A stretch of 64,000 nucleotides of DNA from an uncultured Saprospirales bacterium (GCA_937864265.1 CALMIR010000202.1:25697-89696), one strand, 5' to 3'; positions 16,408 to 25,663 are shown, numbered from the stretch's first letter. Program-made: numbers and translations. Notes: generated by a model from the letters alone, not told the origin.

Positions 16408-17739
16408 CTAATCCACTTTGGTCATGTCCAAGTTGCGCACCATCAGCAGGTACGATTTTGCAAAAACGGCCAAATTATCAAAAGCCAAAGTGCCCGTTGC
16501 CGGATGAAGTTTTGGAAAAGAGAGCTTGTTGTCTGACGCAATTTTTTTGATGGCCTTGATGAGGCCTTTCTTGTCAAACTGCCCTGTACCGGGGTCGTAA
16601 TATTGAGGACTAAAGCCGAGCTTGTTAAAATACGCCGGCTCCATGATCTGATAATAAAGGTGAAAATATTCGCGATCCGGCTTGGGAACCGCATAATTAA
16701 ACATGCAATAACCAACGATGTATCCTGGTATGGACAAGGCGATTTGAGTATGGCCGTGCTCCATGTACCAGTCGATGTGATACAATTCAGCATCGATGAA
16801 AGAAGATATCCGATCGTGGTTGACAGAATGGGTAATCCCAAAAGTGCTTTTTACCCGGTACATTTCTTTGAAAAACTCCTCCTGGGGTCGCGCAGCCAGT
16901 TCGCGCATGCTTTTGCAAAGCAATTCGTTCTTCTGGACAACCGGCTGACCGTTGTTTTCATAATACTGTCGGTGCATCCTTTCTAGTGCTTCCATCATAT
17001 AGCCTTCGGGCTTGACCAGATAATCCAGCCTGTAAATTAGGTCGAGCAACAAAAAGCTGAAACTGCCCGCATATTGCAATTTATTGAGTTTGCCGTTGTC
17101 GATTTCGTACATCACCTCTTCTATTTTGGCTTTGATGAAATCGTATTTGACCTTTTTTTCCTCATCGGGCAAATTTTCCAAGTGGGTAGAATCAACCGCC
17201 TGTAGCACTTGAAATTCTTCCATCAGCAAATCATCCTGCTTATCGGCTTTGACCGCCAGTTCTTTTAGGGCGTAGTAAAGTTTGTACGGCGAACCATCCA
17301 GCACATAGGTGTCAAAAACAATACAAATATTATTGTCTTCATCCAAGCTAAAACGGCTGTATTTCAGGTCGAAATTTTGCTCCATGAGCCGGCGCATGAA
17401 GCCCACATTCAGGTTCTCTACTTTAACTACCTTGGCTTCAGCCCGCAGTTTTTGAGGATTGGCGTATCCGGTGATTTTTTTAGAACCCTGCAACAACTCA
17501 AAGCGCAGCAGGCCATTTTCTTCCCAGCACTTTACATTGCCCTCTTTTTCGTCTTTCAGATAAAAGAAAAACTGCCGATAGCTTTCCAGAAAATTTTCAT
17601 TTTCAAAAGCTTCCAGCGCACGATTCCAAGCGTCGTATCGAATGGTTTCTTTGTAAGAATCGCTGTACCTGCCAAAACTAATGTAAGGCTCATTGATTTC
17701 ATTGTGTTTTGGGCTAAAAAGCCGATCGAATAATCCCAT
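16408..17739 (-). CDS. conserved-looking protein of unknown function
   Basis: 443 residues, no signal peptide or membrane span, rich in charged and aromatic residues. The N-terminal third (ALEAFENENFLESYRQFFFY; LRFELLQGSKKITGY; NFDLKYSRFSLDEDNNICIV; YKLYYALKELAVKADKQDDL) has the alpha/beta rhythm of YbjN/type III chaperone-like domains, but I cannot confirm that. The C-terminal half is helical (FLLLDLIYRLDYLVKPEGYM; FFKEMYRVKSTFGITHSVNH; KGLIKAIKKIASDNKLSFPK). It lies just upstream of paaD on the same strand with a 55-base gap. No function is proposed. Confidence 0.7.
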   Translation of the reverse strand: MGLFDRLFSPKHNEINEPYISFGRYSDSYKETIRYDAWNRALEAFENENFLESYRQFFFYLKDEKEGNVKCWEENGLLRFELLQGSKKITGYANPQKLRAEAKVVKVENLNVGFMRRLMEQNFDLKYSRFSLDEDNNICIVFDTYVLDGSPYKLYYALKELAVKADKQDDLLMEEFQVLQAVDSTHLENLPDEEKKVKYDFIKAKIEEVMYEIDNGKLNKLQYAGSFSFLLLDLIYRLDYLVKPEGYMMEALERMHRQYYENNGQPVVQKNELLCKSMRELAARPQEEFFKEMYRVKSTFGITHSVNHDRISSFIDAELYHIDWYMEHGHTQIALSIPGYIVGYCMFNYAVPKPDREYFHLYYQIMEPAYFNKLGFSPQYYDPGTGQFDKKGLIKAIKKIASDNKLSFPKLHPATGTLAFDNLAVFAKSYLLMVRNLDMTKVD

Positions 17740-17872
17740 CGGATGTGGCGAATTGATAATTGGTAAAAAGAAAGAACCGGAAAAATACTACTTTTAAGGC
17801 AAATGTCTGATAAGTTGCTGCTCGAAATTATTCCTGGAATTGTGAAAGACAGCAATAAGTAAACTCAATACT

Positions 17873-18985
17873 ATGATCCATCACTTTTCTTGTGGGCTAT
17901 TAAGCCTGTTCTTTCTGGCTATGGTTGTGCCTGCTTCTGGGCAAACAAAGGAACCGCTTCGCGTAGGTGTTATTGGATTGGTGCATACGCACGTGCATTG
18001 GATTTTAGGGCGCCCGGAACAGGGCGATATCGAAATCGTAGGCATCGTCGAAGCTAACCGGGCGCTCGCTGAACGCTACGCTCAGCAACACGGCTATTCG
18101 ATGGATTTGGTTTATTCGAGTATCGACGAGATGCTGGAACAGGCCAAGCCGGAGGCGGTTACGGCCTTCAATACCATTTACGGGCATTTGGAAGTGGTGG
18201 AAAAGTGCGCCCCCAGGGGCATCCATGTGATGGTAGAAAAACCCCTGGCGGTGAGCCTGGAGCATGCCCAGAAAATGGCGGAACTGGCCAGGCAATACAA
18301 CATTCAACTATTGACCAATTACGAAACAACTTGGTATGGGAGCAATCAGGAGGCCAAGCAATTGTTGGAAAAGGAGGCCGCAGTTTTTGGGCCCATCCGT
18401 AAAATTGTCGTTCACGACGGTCATCCTGGGCCTATCGAAATCGGCTGCAACGAAGAGTTTCTGGAATGGCTGACCGATCCGAAATGGAACGGAGCCGGCG
18501 CTCTGACCGATTTTGGATGCTACGGTGCTAATCTTACCACTTGGCTGATGAATGGGGAAAGGCCAGAGTCGGTGATGGCAGTGACACAACAAATCAAACC
18601 AGAGCTTTATCCTAATGTTGATGATGAAGCGACTATTGTATTGACCTACCCCCAGGCTCAAGCCATCATCCAGGCCAGTTGGAACTGGAATTACAACCGA
18701 AAGGACATGGAAGTTTACTGTAAGCAAGGATACATCATTTGCCCCAATCGCGACGAGTTGAGCATTATGCGTACCGAAAAAGAAGGCAAAAAATCCGTGC
18801 AGGCAAAGCCTTTAGAAAAACCATTTGACGATCCTTTTGCTTTATTAGAAGCCGTAGTGCGCGGTAAAATTCAATTGCCCTCCTACGACCTATCCTCCTT
18901 GGAGAACAACCTGATCGTCATGGAAATTTTAGAAGCCGCCAAAGTTTCCGCAAAGGATGGTGTGCGGGTATTCTTGAAAGAATGA
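17873..18985 (+). CDS. secreted Gfo/Idh/MocA-family oxidoreductase
   Basis: 370 residues with an N-terminal signal peptide (LLSLFFLAMVVPASGQ). A Rossmann domain follows (LRVGVIGLVHTHVHWILGR; DIEIVGIVEANRALAERYAQ) with the family motif HVMVEKPLAVSLEHAQKM, where EKP carries the catalytic Lys region. The C-terminal GFO_IDH_MocA domain has GPIRKIVVHDGHPGPIEIG, GGALTDFGCYG (here GAGALTDFGCYG) and LTYPQAQAIIQASWNW. Secreted members in Bacteroidota act on sugars or sugar acids in the periplasm. No partner is adjacent; the partial isomerase at the window start is far away. The substrate is unknown. Confidence 0.9.
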   Translation: MIHHFSCGLLSLFFLAMVVPASGQTKEPLRVGVIGLVHTHVHWILGRPEQGDIEIVGIVEANRALAERYAQQHGYSMDLVYSSIDEMLEQAKPEAVTAFNTIYGHLEVVEKCAPRGIHVMVEKPLAVSLEHAQKMAELARQYNIQLLTNYETTWYGSNQEAKQLLEKEAAVFGPIRKIVVHDGHPGPIEIGCNEEFLEWLTDPKWNGAGALTDFGCYGANLTTWLMNGERPESVMAVTQQIKPELYPNVDDEATIVLTYPQAQAIIQASWNWNYNRKDMEVYCKQGYIICPNRDELSIMRTEKEGKKSVQAKPLEKPFDDPFALLEAVVRGKIQLPSYDLSSLENNLIVMEILEAAKVSAKDGVRVFLKE

Positions 18986-18996
18986 AATAAAAATCA

Positions 18997-19029
18997 AGTT
19001 AAGCGGTAACTCCAAATTACCGCCTAACT
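18997..19029. terminator. bidirectional terminator between convergent genes
   Basis: AGTTAAGCGGTAA (18997-19009) pairs with TTACCGCCTAACT (19017-19029) with one A/C mismatch and a 7-base loop. It sits in the 54-base gap between two convergent stops. Confidence 0.7.
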
Positions 19030-19039
19030 TCGGTCTTAT

Positions 19040-19609
19040 TTATTTCAGTCTTACGCTGATTCCTACCGTTGCCAGTGAAACCCCAAAGCCTACTTCGCCA
19101 AATATGCCCACCTTTTCAGCCATGGCATACCGAAAACCCAAAAAACCTGTCATCAGTAGGTTGCCTGAGTTTTCTTTGAGACCCTTCTCGTCTTTCAATT
19201 TTTGAATATTGCCGACCATCATATCTATGTGGGAAACGCTATAGCCTACGGATAAGCCGCCGTAAACATCCCACGGATCTATTTGGCGCACATGGGCAGC
19301 CATTCTCGCGCCAACAACGCTAAAGCTGTTTCCCCATTTGGCGGTTTCTCCTGATTTCAGCAATACCATGTCCGTTTCTGTCACCGAATGCGCTACAAAT
19401 ACGCCAACGCTGAAATTTTCTTTCAGTCGGTATGACATATTCAAGGTGAGGGGAGGTACTTTCATCTTACCAGCATCTTTTACAAAAGTGGGAAATAAGC
19501 CTATTCCGCCATTGATGTCAATGAAACCAGCATGATTCATTTTTTTCTGGGCAAAGCCCCATTGAGCGATCATTAAAAGTGTACAAATACACAACGTAAA
19601 TTTTTTCAT
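19040..19609 (-). CDS. outer-membrane beta-barrel protein, unknown function
   Basis: About 189 residues from the ATG at 19609 (MKKFTLCICTLLMIAQWGFAQ is a typical signal peptide; the frame could start 12 codons earlier). The rest is strand-rich (FIDINGGIGLFPTFV; LTLNMSYRLKENFSVGVFVA; VVGARMAAHVR; VYGGLSVGYSVSHI; LLMTGFLGFRYAMAEKVGIF) and ends GEVGFGVSLATVGISVRLK, the usual end of an eight-stranded outer-membrane barrel. It stands alone on the minus strand. Confidence 0.75.
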   Translation of the reverse strand: MKKFTLCICTLLMIAQWGFAQKKMNHAGFIDINGGIGLFPTFVKDAGKMKVPPLTLNMSYRLKENFSVGVFVAHSVTETDMVLLKSGETAKWGNSFSVVGARMAAHVRQIDPWDVYGGLSVGYSVSHIDMMVGNIQKLKDEKGLKENSGNLLMTGFLGFRYAMAEKVGIFGEVGFGVSLATVGISVRLK

Positions 19610-19645
19610 AAAAAATAGTTTTTTAGGTGCATAAAAAATATCCAT

Positions 19646-20423
19646 ATACAGCTCAGTTTTGCCAAAACTAAATTGCTAAAACGATAGTTAAGCAGGGGCA
19701 TAAAATCCCCATCCCGATAGTTGCATCAACCTCGGCCTGTAAAATGATATAAGCTACTGTTCTAAAAGGTAGTGTATAAAAGCGCGATAGCTTTTTATGT
19801 TTTCATCCGGTCAAGAGGTTTAGTCTTCTATACTTACTAAACGACTAAAATGATACAAACGTTGGGGCAATCGCTGAAATTTAACACCATGACAATTGAA
19901 TTAATGTTCTATTAACAAATTTACGCCTGCAAGTTGCAAAAAAAATGTTTGCCTGTCAAGACCTTGAAATGTTAAAGTCAGGCTTCTGGTGTTTTTTTTC
20001 ATGCTTTGACAATTGTTTTAGCTTTCGCTAAGCATCCTCCCAATGTCTAGCCGAATTTAGATTTCTGCTTGCCCCTGTACAATCAGGTACTCCAAAAATT
20101 GTCTGAACTGTTATTGATAAGATTAACGCATCTTACTCTTGCAAAATTAGGCATCTTCCCAACTGCATCAAGGACAAAAAAATGTATTTGTCACTTAAAA
20201 AAAAGAAAACTATTTTCTCAAATAATTGATAATCATTTATTTATGATATTGATAGTCAAAAAAAATATAAGCAGTGCAGCTTAGGGTTGAAACCTTTTTG
20301 TCGGCAGGCATTCATAAGAAGTCGGTCGTCGCCAAAGCAGGCTTTCTAAAAAAGCCAGGACTAATTTTATTCCAAACTACAAAATACCTAGCTTTGCCAT
20401 CTAGTAAAAAAAGCTGATCGATC
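19646..20423. other. long intergenic gap, no gene seen
   Basis: About 780 bases. A 71-codon plus-strand frame at 20069-20284 has no coding character. GGTGTTTTTTTTCAT at about 19988-20001 resembles the poly-T words at 47.2-47.35 kb. The lysS promoter box lies at its right end. Nothing else is recognised. Confidence 0.5.
20389..20396 (+). promoter_or_regulatory. predicted -7 promoter box of lysS
   Basis: TAGCTTTG matches the Bacteroidota -7 consensus TAnnTTTG, 27 bases upstream of the lysS ATG. At the -33 position there is only TTTT (about 20365-20368) instead of TTTG. Confidence 0.5.
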
Positions 20424-22145
20424 ATGCAATTGAGTGAACAAGAGCGCATTCGCCGGGACTGGATGCAAAAAATACGTGACCTGGGCATCGACCCATATCC
20501 CGCAGATCACTTCGAGGTCAATTTCAAATCCACGGATTTTAACACCGCTCACTTCAAAAACAACCTCAGTTTGTTGTTGGAGTCCCTCAAAGAAGTCAAT
20601 GCTTCTAAAGCCCAAGATATGTTGGACGCCCTGTATGCCAATCGGTTTAAGCCAGAGGCATTACTTGAAAAATCAATAGAAGGTTTCAGCGATCCCATTC
20701 AATTTGATGAGGTATTGGGTAAAAAGCCCCTGCCGTTGGCCGCATACATCGAACATCTTCGTCACGATTCGATGGGAGATTATACTGCGGAAAAAACGGG
20801 CAAAATCCGGATAGCAGGGCGGTTTATGGGGCAGCGTGGACCTTTCGCCAAATTGCAGGATGCTTACGGCCAAGTTCAACTCTATATACAGAAAGGGGGC
20901 ATCGGGGAAGACGAAGCCAGTATTCAAAAAACGGATGAGTTGGTCAAATTGCTCGATATAGGCGACTATATCGGCGTGACAGGTACGCTTTTTGCCACCC
21001 AAACCGGAGAAATCACCCTCCACGTGGATGAGCTAATATTTCTGAGCAAGGCGCTCAAACCGCTTCCTATCGTTAAAAGAGACAAACAAGGGAATGTTTA
21101 TGATGCCTTCACCGATCCCGAACAACGCTATCGGCAACGCTATGTTGACCTTACGGTAAACCCTCAATTCAAAGAAATATTCATCAAACGGAGCAATATC
21201 ATCCGTTCCATGCGCCGTTTTTTTGACGAACAGGGGTGGTTGGAAGTGGAAACCCCCATTTTACAGCCCATACACGGTGGTGCAGCCGCCCGGCCCTTTA
21301 AAACCCACCACAATACTTTGGATATGCCATTGTACATGCGCATTGCCAATGAATTGTACCTAAAGCGGCTCATTGTAGGTGGCTTTGATGGGGTGTATGA
21401 AATCGGCAAAATGTTCCGCAACGAAGGCATGGATCGTACCCACAATCCAGAATTCACTTCGATGGAAATTTACGTGGCTTATAAAGATTACATCTGGATG
21501 ATGCAAATGGTGGAGCAACTGTTGGAATCCATCGCCCGAGAAGTCAATGGCAGCCCCGAAGTGACTTATCAAGGCAACACCATCAACTTTGAAGGCCCCT
21601 ACGAGCGGTTGAGCATGTATGAATCCATCAAAAAATATACGGACATAGATATATCAGAAATGGATGAGCAGGAAATCAGGGCCTTGTGCAAAACCTGGCA
21701 CCTAGAAGTGGATGAGTCTATGGGCAGAGGCAAGTTGATTGACGAAATTTTTGGCGAAAAAGTAGAACATCATTTGATCCAACCTACATACATTACGGAT
21801 TACCCCCTCGAGATGACCCCTTTGGCCAAAAAACACCGCTCAAAACCTGGATTGGTAGAACGCTTTGAACTTTTTGTGAATGGCAAAGAAATTGCCAATG
21901 CCTATTCTGAGCTAAACGACCCCATTGACCAGCGAGAGCGCTTTGAAGATCAATTGAAATTGGCTGAAAGAGGCGATGAGGAAGCCATGGCTCTGGATGA
22001 AGATTTCCTGCGCGCCCTGGAATACGGTATGCCACCGACTTCTGGCTTGGGCATTGGTATTGATCGGCTGACCATGCTGCTCACCGATCAGCACTCTATC
22101 CAGGAAGTACTCTTTTTTCCGCAAATGCGCCCTGAAGGACACTGA
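20424..22145 (+). CDS. lysS: lysyl-tRNA synthetase, class II
   Basis: 573 residues. The OB-fold anticodon-binding domain has IRIAGRFMGQRGPFAKLQDA and GQVQLYIQKGG. The class II catalytic domain has motif 1 near FIKRSNIIRSMRRFFDEQGW, motif 2 MFRNEGMDRTHNPEFTSME and motif 3 GLGIGIDRLTMLLTD. It charges tRNA-Lys in the cytoplasm. An extra segment of roughly 70-80 residues (about residues 35-112, LLLESLKEVNASKAQDMLDA... PLPLAAYIEHLRHDS) separates the N-terminal helix from the OB fold, which accounts for the length above the usual 500 or so; the protein otherwise ends normally (FFPQMRPEGH). Confidence 0.97.
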   Translation: MQLSEQERIRRDWMQKIRDLGIDPYPADHFEVNFKSTDFNTAHFKNNLSLLLESLKEVNASKAQDMLDALYANRFKPEALLEKSIEGFSDPIQFDEVLGKKPLPLAAYIEHLRHDSMGDYTAEKTGKIRIAGRFMGQRGPFAKLQDAYGQVQLYIQKGGIGEDEASIQKTDELVKLLDIGDYIGVTGTLFATQTGEITLHVDELIFLSKALKPLPIVKRDKQGNVYDAFTDPEQRYRQRYVDLTVNPQFKEIFIKRSNIIRSMRRFFDEQGWLEVETPILQPIHGGAAARPFKTHHNTLDMPLYMRIANELYLKRLIVGGFDGVYEIGKMFRNEGMDRTHNPEFTSMEIYVAYKDYIWMMQMVEQLLESIAREVNGSPEVTYQGNTINFEGPYERLSMYESIKKYTDIDISEMDEQEIRALCKTWHLEVDESMGRGKLIDEIFGEKVEHHLIQPTYITDYPLEMTPLAKKHRSKPGLVERFELFVNGKEIANAYSELNDPIDQRERFEDQLKLAERGDEEAMALDEDFLRALEYGMPPTSGLGIGIDRLTMLLTDQHSIQEVLFFPQMRPEGH

Positions 22146-22175
22146 TTATCTAAAACTTTTATAAATTCATCTATC

Positions 22176-22856
22176 ATGACAACCCAAAAATTAGGGCTAT
22201 ACGGCCTGTTCTGCTTGAGTCTATTTCTATTTGCTTGCTCCAGCGATAAGAAGAGCAACAATGAAGCGGAAGAAAAAGACGCCAATACCATTACACTGAC
22301 TACTGAGAATGAAGACGGAACGACTACCACTGAAGAAATCGACCCTCAAAATGTAGAAGAGGCTATGAATCAGGTGAAAGATGCTTTGAGTGGTTTGAAT
22401 AAAGACGGAAAAGCGGTGGAAGTGGTGAATTTCCGCGACCTCAAGGAAGCCCTGCCAAAAAAAATAGCTGGGATGGACAGAACATCGCACAGCGGTGAAA
22501 AAACAGGGATGTTTGGCATCAACGTTTCCCAGGCACAAGCTGAATACGAAGGAGGAGACAAAAGCATAGATGTCAGCCTGATTGACTTTGCCGGTGTATC
22601 TATGTTTACCATGCAAATGGCAGCTTGGTCCACCATCGACATCGACAAGGAAAGCGATAATGGCTACGAACGCACTACCACCATCGAAGGCCATAAAGCA
22701 TTTGAAAAATATGACAGCAAAGCCAAATCCGGTGAAGTCAACATCCTTGTTGCCGATCGCTTTATCTTGAACATCAAAGGTCGGAATGTGTCTGCCTCTG
22801 AAATGAAAGATGCGGTGAAAGATATGGATCTGAAGGCTATTGCCAAACTGAAATAA
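22176..22856 (+). CDS. lipoprotein of unknown function
   Basis: 226 residues with a lipoprotein signal (LFCLSLFLFAC, then SSDKKSNN). A Thr/Glu-rich linker (ITLTTENEDGTTTTEEIDP) leads to a folded domain with LKEALPKKIAGMDRTSHSGE, DVSLIDFAGVSMFTM and IEGHKAFEKYDSKAKSGEVN. The last phrases look like a periplasmic alpha/beta domain of the DsbC/SnoaL type of size, but I do not recognise the family. It follows lysS by 30 bases and ends in a strong terminator, so it is probably the last gene of the lysS transcript. Confidence 0.7.
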   Translation: MTTQKLGLYGLFCLSLFLFACSSDKKSNNEAEEKDANTITLTTENEDGTTTTEEIDPQNVEEAMNQVKDALSGLNKDGKAVEVVNFRDLKEALPKKIAGMDRTSHSGEKTGMFGINVSQAQAEYEGGDKSIDVSLIDFAGVSMFTMQMAAWSTIDIDKESDNGYERTTTIEGHKAFEKYDSKAKSGEVNILVADRFILNIKGRNVSASEMKDAVKDMDLKAIAKLK

Positions 22857-22869
22857 TAGGCCTTCCAGT

Positions 22870-22919
22870 GCTTGCCTTCAAACTCGCCCGAGGACGAGTT
22901 TGAAGGCAAGCCTTTTATT
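22870..22919 (+). terminator. strong intrinsic terminator
   Basis: GCTTGCCTTCAAACTCG (22870-22886) pairs perfectly over 17 bases with CGAGTTTGAAGGCAAGC (22895-22911) around an 8-base loop, followed by CTTTTATTTT. It ends the lysS-lipoprotein unit. Confidence 0.9.
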
Positions 22920-22939
22920 TTGCGGTCAAAAAATTCCAC

Positions 22940-23974
22940 ATGCGTCTTTCCCCGCTGTTCTGCGTCATTTTTCCTGCCATTATATTGATCTCAGCTTGTA
23001 CTTCTTCTTCCGCTCCAGCCGCAATGGATAAAGACACTCCAGCCCACAGCGGAATGGTGCTAGTACCCGCCGGCACGCTAAGTATGGGTGGCGACAACGC
23101 CCAGGCCGATGCCAACGAGTTTCCCAAGCACCCGGTAGCAATCCAAGCTTTCTGGATGGACGCCACCGAAGTAACCAACCAGCAGTTCAAAGCTTTTGTG
23201 GATGCGACCAATTATCAAACGATTGCAGAGCGGCCCATTGTTTGGTCAGAAATTCAAAGTGCTTTGCCTCCAGGTACACCTAAACCACCTGACAGCCTTT
23301 TGCAGCCCGGGGCGCTGGTCTTTCGCCCCACAGCAACAGCAGTTCCTTTAGACCATCCAGGTCTTTGGTGGCATTGGACCATCGGTGCCAATTGGAAGCA
23401 CCCCGAAGGCCCCGACAGCAGTATTGAAGACAAAATGGATCATCCAGTGGTGCAAATTGCTTGGGAAGATGCCTTGGCTTACGCCAAATGGGCCAACAAA
23501 CGCCTCCCCACCGAAGCAGAATGGGAATGGGCGGCACGGGGCGGTTTGGAAAACAATATTTACCCTTGGGGAAATGAGGCTGTCAGCAGCGACAAACCTC
23601 AGGCCAATTTCTGGCAAGGGCTGTTTCCTTATGAAAACACGCTGCAAGATGGCTATTTCACGACAGCGCCTGTGGCTCAGTTTCCGCCCAATGCGTATGG
23701 CTTGTACGACATGGCGGGCAACGTTTGGGAATGGTGTGGCGACTGGTTCGATTTCAACTACTATAGCCAATCCGACGCTTCTTCTAGCAATACGCTAGGC
23801 CCACAAAAAGGCTACAACCCCTATATGCCCCACCAGCAGGAAAAAGTAATGCGCGGCGGCTCTTTCTTGTGCAATGACGACTATTGCTCCGGGTATCGCA
23901 ATGCCCGCCGCATGGGCTCCAGCCCCGATACCGGGCTTAATCACGCTGGATTTCGCTGCGTTCGAGATAGGTGA
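22940..23974 (+). CDS. formylglycine-generating-enzyme (SUMF1) family lipoprotein
   Basis: 344 residues. A lipoprotein signal (FPAIILISAC) precedes the FGE-sulfatase domain: VPAGTLSMGGDN, FWMDATEVTNQQFKAFVDAT, HPVVQIAWEDALAYAKWANK, RLPTEAEWEWAARGG, NVWEWCGDWF and RGGSFLCNDDYCSGYRNARR. The two Cys of the last motif, C311 and C316, are spaced exactly as the copper-binding active-site pair of true formylglycine-generating enzymes, which oxidise a Cys in sulfatases. Many Bacteroidota relatives lack them and are only structural. No sulfatase is encoded nearby, and the lipid anchor places it in the periplasm or on the surface. Activity is inferred from the Cys pair. Confidence 0.88.
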   Translation: MRLSPLFCVIFPAIILISACTSSSAPAAMDKDTPAHSGMVLVPAGTLSMGGDNAQADANEFPKHPVAIQAFWMDATEVTNQQFKAFVDATNYQTIAERPIVWSEIQSALPPGTPKPPDSLLQPGALVFRPTATAVPLDHPGLWWHWTIGANWKHPEGPDSSIEDKMDHPVVQIAWEDALAYAKWANKRLPTEAEWEWAARGGLENNIYPWGNEAVSSDKPQANFWQGLFPYENTLQDGYFTTAPVAQFPPNAYGLYDMAGNVWEWCGDWFDFNYYSQSDASSSNTLGPQKGYNPYMPHQQEKVMRGGSFLCNDDYCSGYRNARRMGSSPDTGLNHAGFRCVRDR

Positions 23975-24643
23975 TAAGAGCAGCTAGTCAGGAGTATGAC
24001 ACAAGCGGTAAAATGCCCCTGTTATGCCGCATTTCTTTTTCAAAGAAGAGAATAATTCAACTGGCACAAGCTTCATGAATTTTAACGCCTTCCCCAAACA
24101 GTCGAGAATGGTTCAAAAAAGAGAACCAAAAGTCATCAGGACAAGAAGTTGAGCCAGTTTTTTTAAGCATATTTTCCCCCTTTGCGATTTACATAAAAGC
24201 AACCTTTTTTATTCCAGCCTGTCTGATATGGCTTATTATCTATGCCTGGAAGCAGATTTCCACAAATAAATGCCATTTATCCACATACTCCTAACACTTT
24301 GAGGTGCCGACTTGTGAAAAAAACATTCCACTAATGTGATAAAAAAATTTGCCTACTACGTTGAAATTCACGATATTTGTTCTTCAGTAGAAAAGGTAAA
24401 GCCAGCTTTTCAAAAAAATTCCATTTTAACACATCTGTTTGACAACAATCTTGCACCCACGATGTTGCTCCAAGCTAAAGTGAACCAACATTAAAGTGTA
24501 CATAACTTGTTGTCCCCTATAATCCCAGTATCATCGTAACACTACAAATAGAGAAGGTGTACCCCCCCTATACCGAATGAGATTGAGCTATTACTCAGTG
24601 TAATCTTTTCTTTTTATAAGCAATACATCAAAAAGGCAGCAGC
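23975..24643. other. AT-rich intergenic gap with DnaA-box-like sites
   Basis: About 670 bases without a credible gene. A perfect DnaA box TTATCCACA is at 24277-24285, a near match ATTTCCACA at 24256-24264, and a consensus-fitting TTTTTCACA on the minus strand at 24313-24321. Long A/T runs flank them (24150-24230, 24320-24420). This could be a replication-origin-type region or a DnaA titration site; chance cannot be ruled out. Confidence 0.35.
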
Positions 24644-25654
24644 ATGGTGTACAAGAGCATTTTTTCGGGTCATCTTGAGTTCGGCAATCAAAAAAGCATT
24701 GACCGCATTCAAGCACTTTATGCCCATCGGGCAGAAAACTACTATAGAAATCAAATCTTGTTGAAGCCAGAAGAGATTTTCAACATGGAGGCGACTACCC
24801 TGGAAATCCCCCGCCACATTGGACAGGGTACAGAAAAGGATTGGAAAAATACCGTTAATATGCTCCAGTATATTGTGCAGTATGCTATTGCGGGCGACAT
24901 TAGTTGCTGGCGTGTGGACGAAGGCCGGGTTGTAGAACACATTCACATAGAACCACAGGGCGATAAAACAGCCATTCAAGAGTTCATCAAGGGGCGTGAA
25001 ATGGTGGAAGAAACAGGGATGGAACAAGAAGCCAAAGAAGCTTTGAGCCGAGCCATTGAAAAATTCGAGCGTCATGCCAAAGCCTACGAACGCCGTGGTT
25101 TTGTCAATTACCAACTCCATAACTTCAAGGATGCCCTATACGACTATTCTAAAAGTATAGATATCAACCCCGCTGCTGCCGAACCCTACCTCGGACGTGG
25201 TTTTGTTAAAATGGCGATGGGTGATTTGGCTGGAGCCATAGCTGATTTTGAAAAAACAGCCCAACAATCTATTCCGCTGCAATCCATTTATTGGAAAGCC
25301 CGGCGCGTCAAAGGAGAATGCCACCTGAAGTTACAACAATACGATAAAGCTGCCTTCGAGTTGAAATTTTTCACACAGCGTCCTTTTACGCCAGATAATT
25401 CCAATTTCAAGTGGCGTAAAATGGCCTTTTTTAATTACGGAAAAGCCCAGCTCGAACTAGGACAGTTCAAAGATTCCGTTCAGTCTTTTGCGAAAGCCAT
25501 CAGCACGGATGGAATCGCCTTGGTTGACCCCGCTGAATTTCTGCTCTATCGGGGCATTGCCCTAAAAAAGGCAGGCCAAAATGGCTACATGGAAGACTGG
25601 CAGGCTGCTGCCCAACAAGGTTCCGAACGCGCCGCAGAATTGTTGAACCAATAA
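24644..25654 (+). CDS. TPR-repeat protein
   Basis: 336 residues, no signal peptide. The N-terminal part (VYKSIFSGHLEFGNQKSIDR, IQALYAHRAENYYRNQI) is not recognised. From about residue 125 tetratricopeptide repeats appear: EALSRAIEKFERHAKAYERR, DALYDYSKSIDINPAAAEPY, LAGAIADFEKTAQQSIPLQS and FKDSVQSFAKAISTDGIALV. TPR proteins act as protein-protein scaffolds, here in the cytoplasm. It is transcribed alone after the 670-base gap and converges with fbp, nine bases apart. The partner is unknown. Confidence 0.8.
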   Translation: MVYKSIFSGHLEFGNQKSIDRIQALYAHRAENYYRNQILLKPEEIFNMEATTLEIPRHIGQGTEKDWKNTVNMLQYIVQYAIAGDISCWRVDEGRVVEHIHIEPQGDKTAIQEFIKGREMVEETGMEQEAKEALSRAIEKFERHAKAYERRGFVNYQLHNFKDALYDYSKSIDINPAAAEPYLGRGFVKMAMGDLAGAIADFEKTAQQSIPLQSIYWKARRVKGECHLKLQQYDKAAFELKFFTQRPFTPDNSNFKWRKMAFFNYGKAQLELGQFKDSVQSFAKAISTDGIALVDPAEFLLYRGIALKKAGQNGYMEDWQAAAQQGSERAAELLNQ

Positions 25655-25663
25655 GTACAACCG

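Noticed and set aside
20069..20284. 71-codon plus-strand frame upstream of lysS
   Set aside because: No motif, no start context, AT-rich and ends before the lysS promoter; looks random.
24614..25120. 168-codon minus-strand frame antisense to the TPR gene
   Set aside because: It mirrors the TPR reading frame, has a Phe/Leu-rich composition typical of antisense frames and no recognisable motif.
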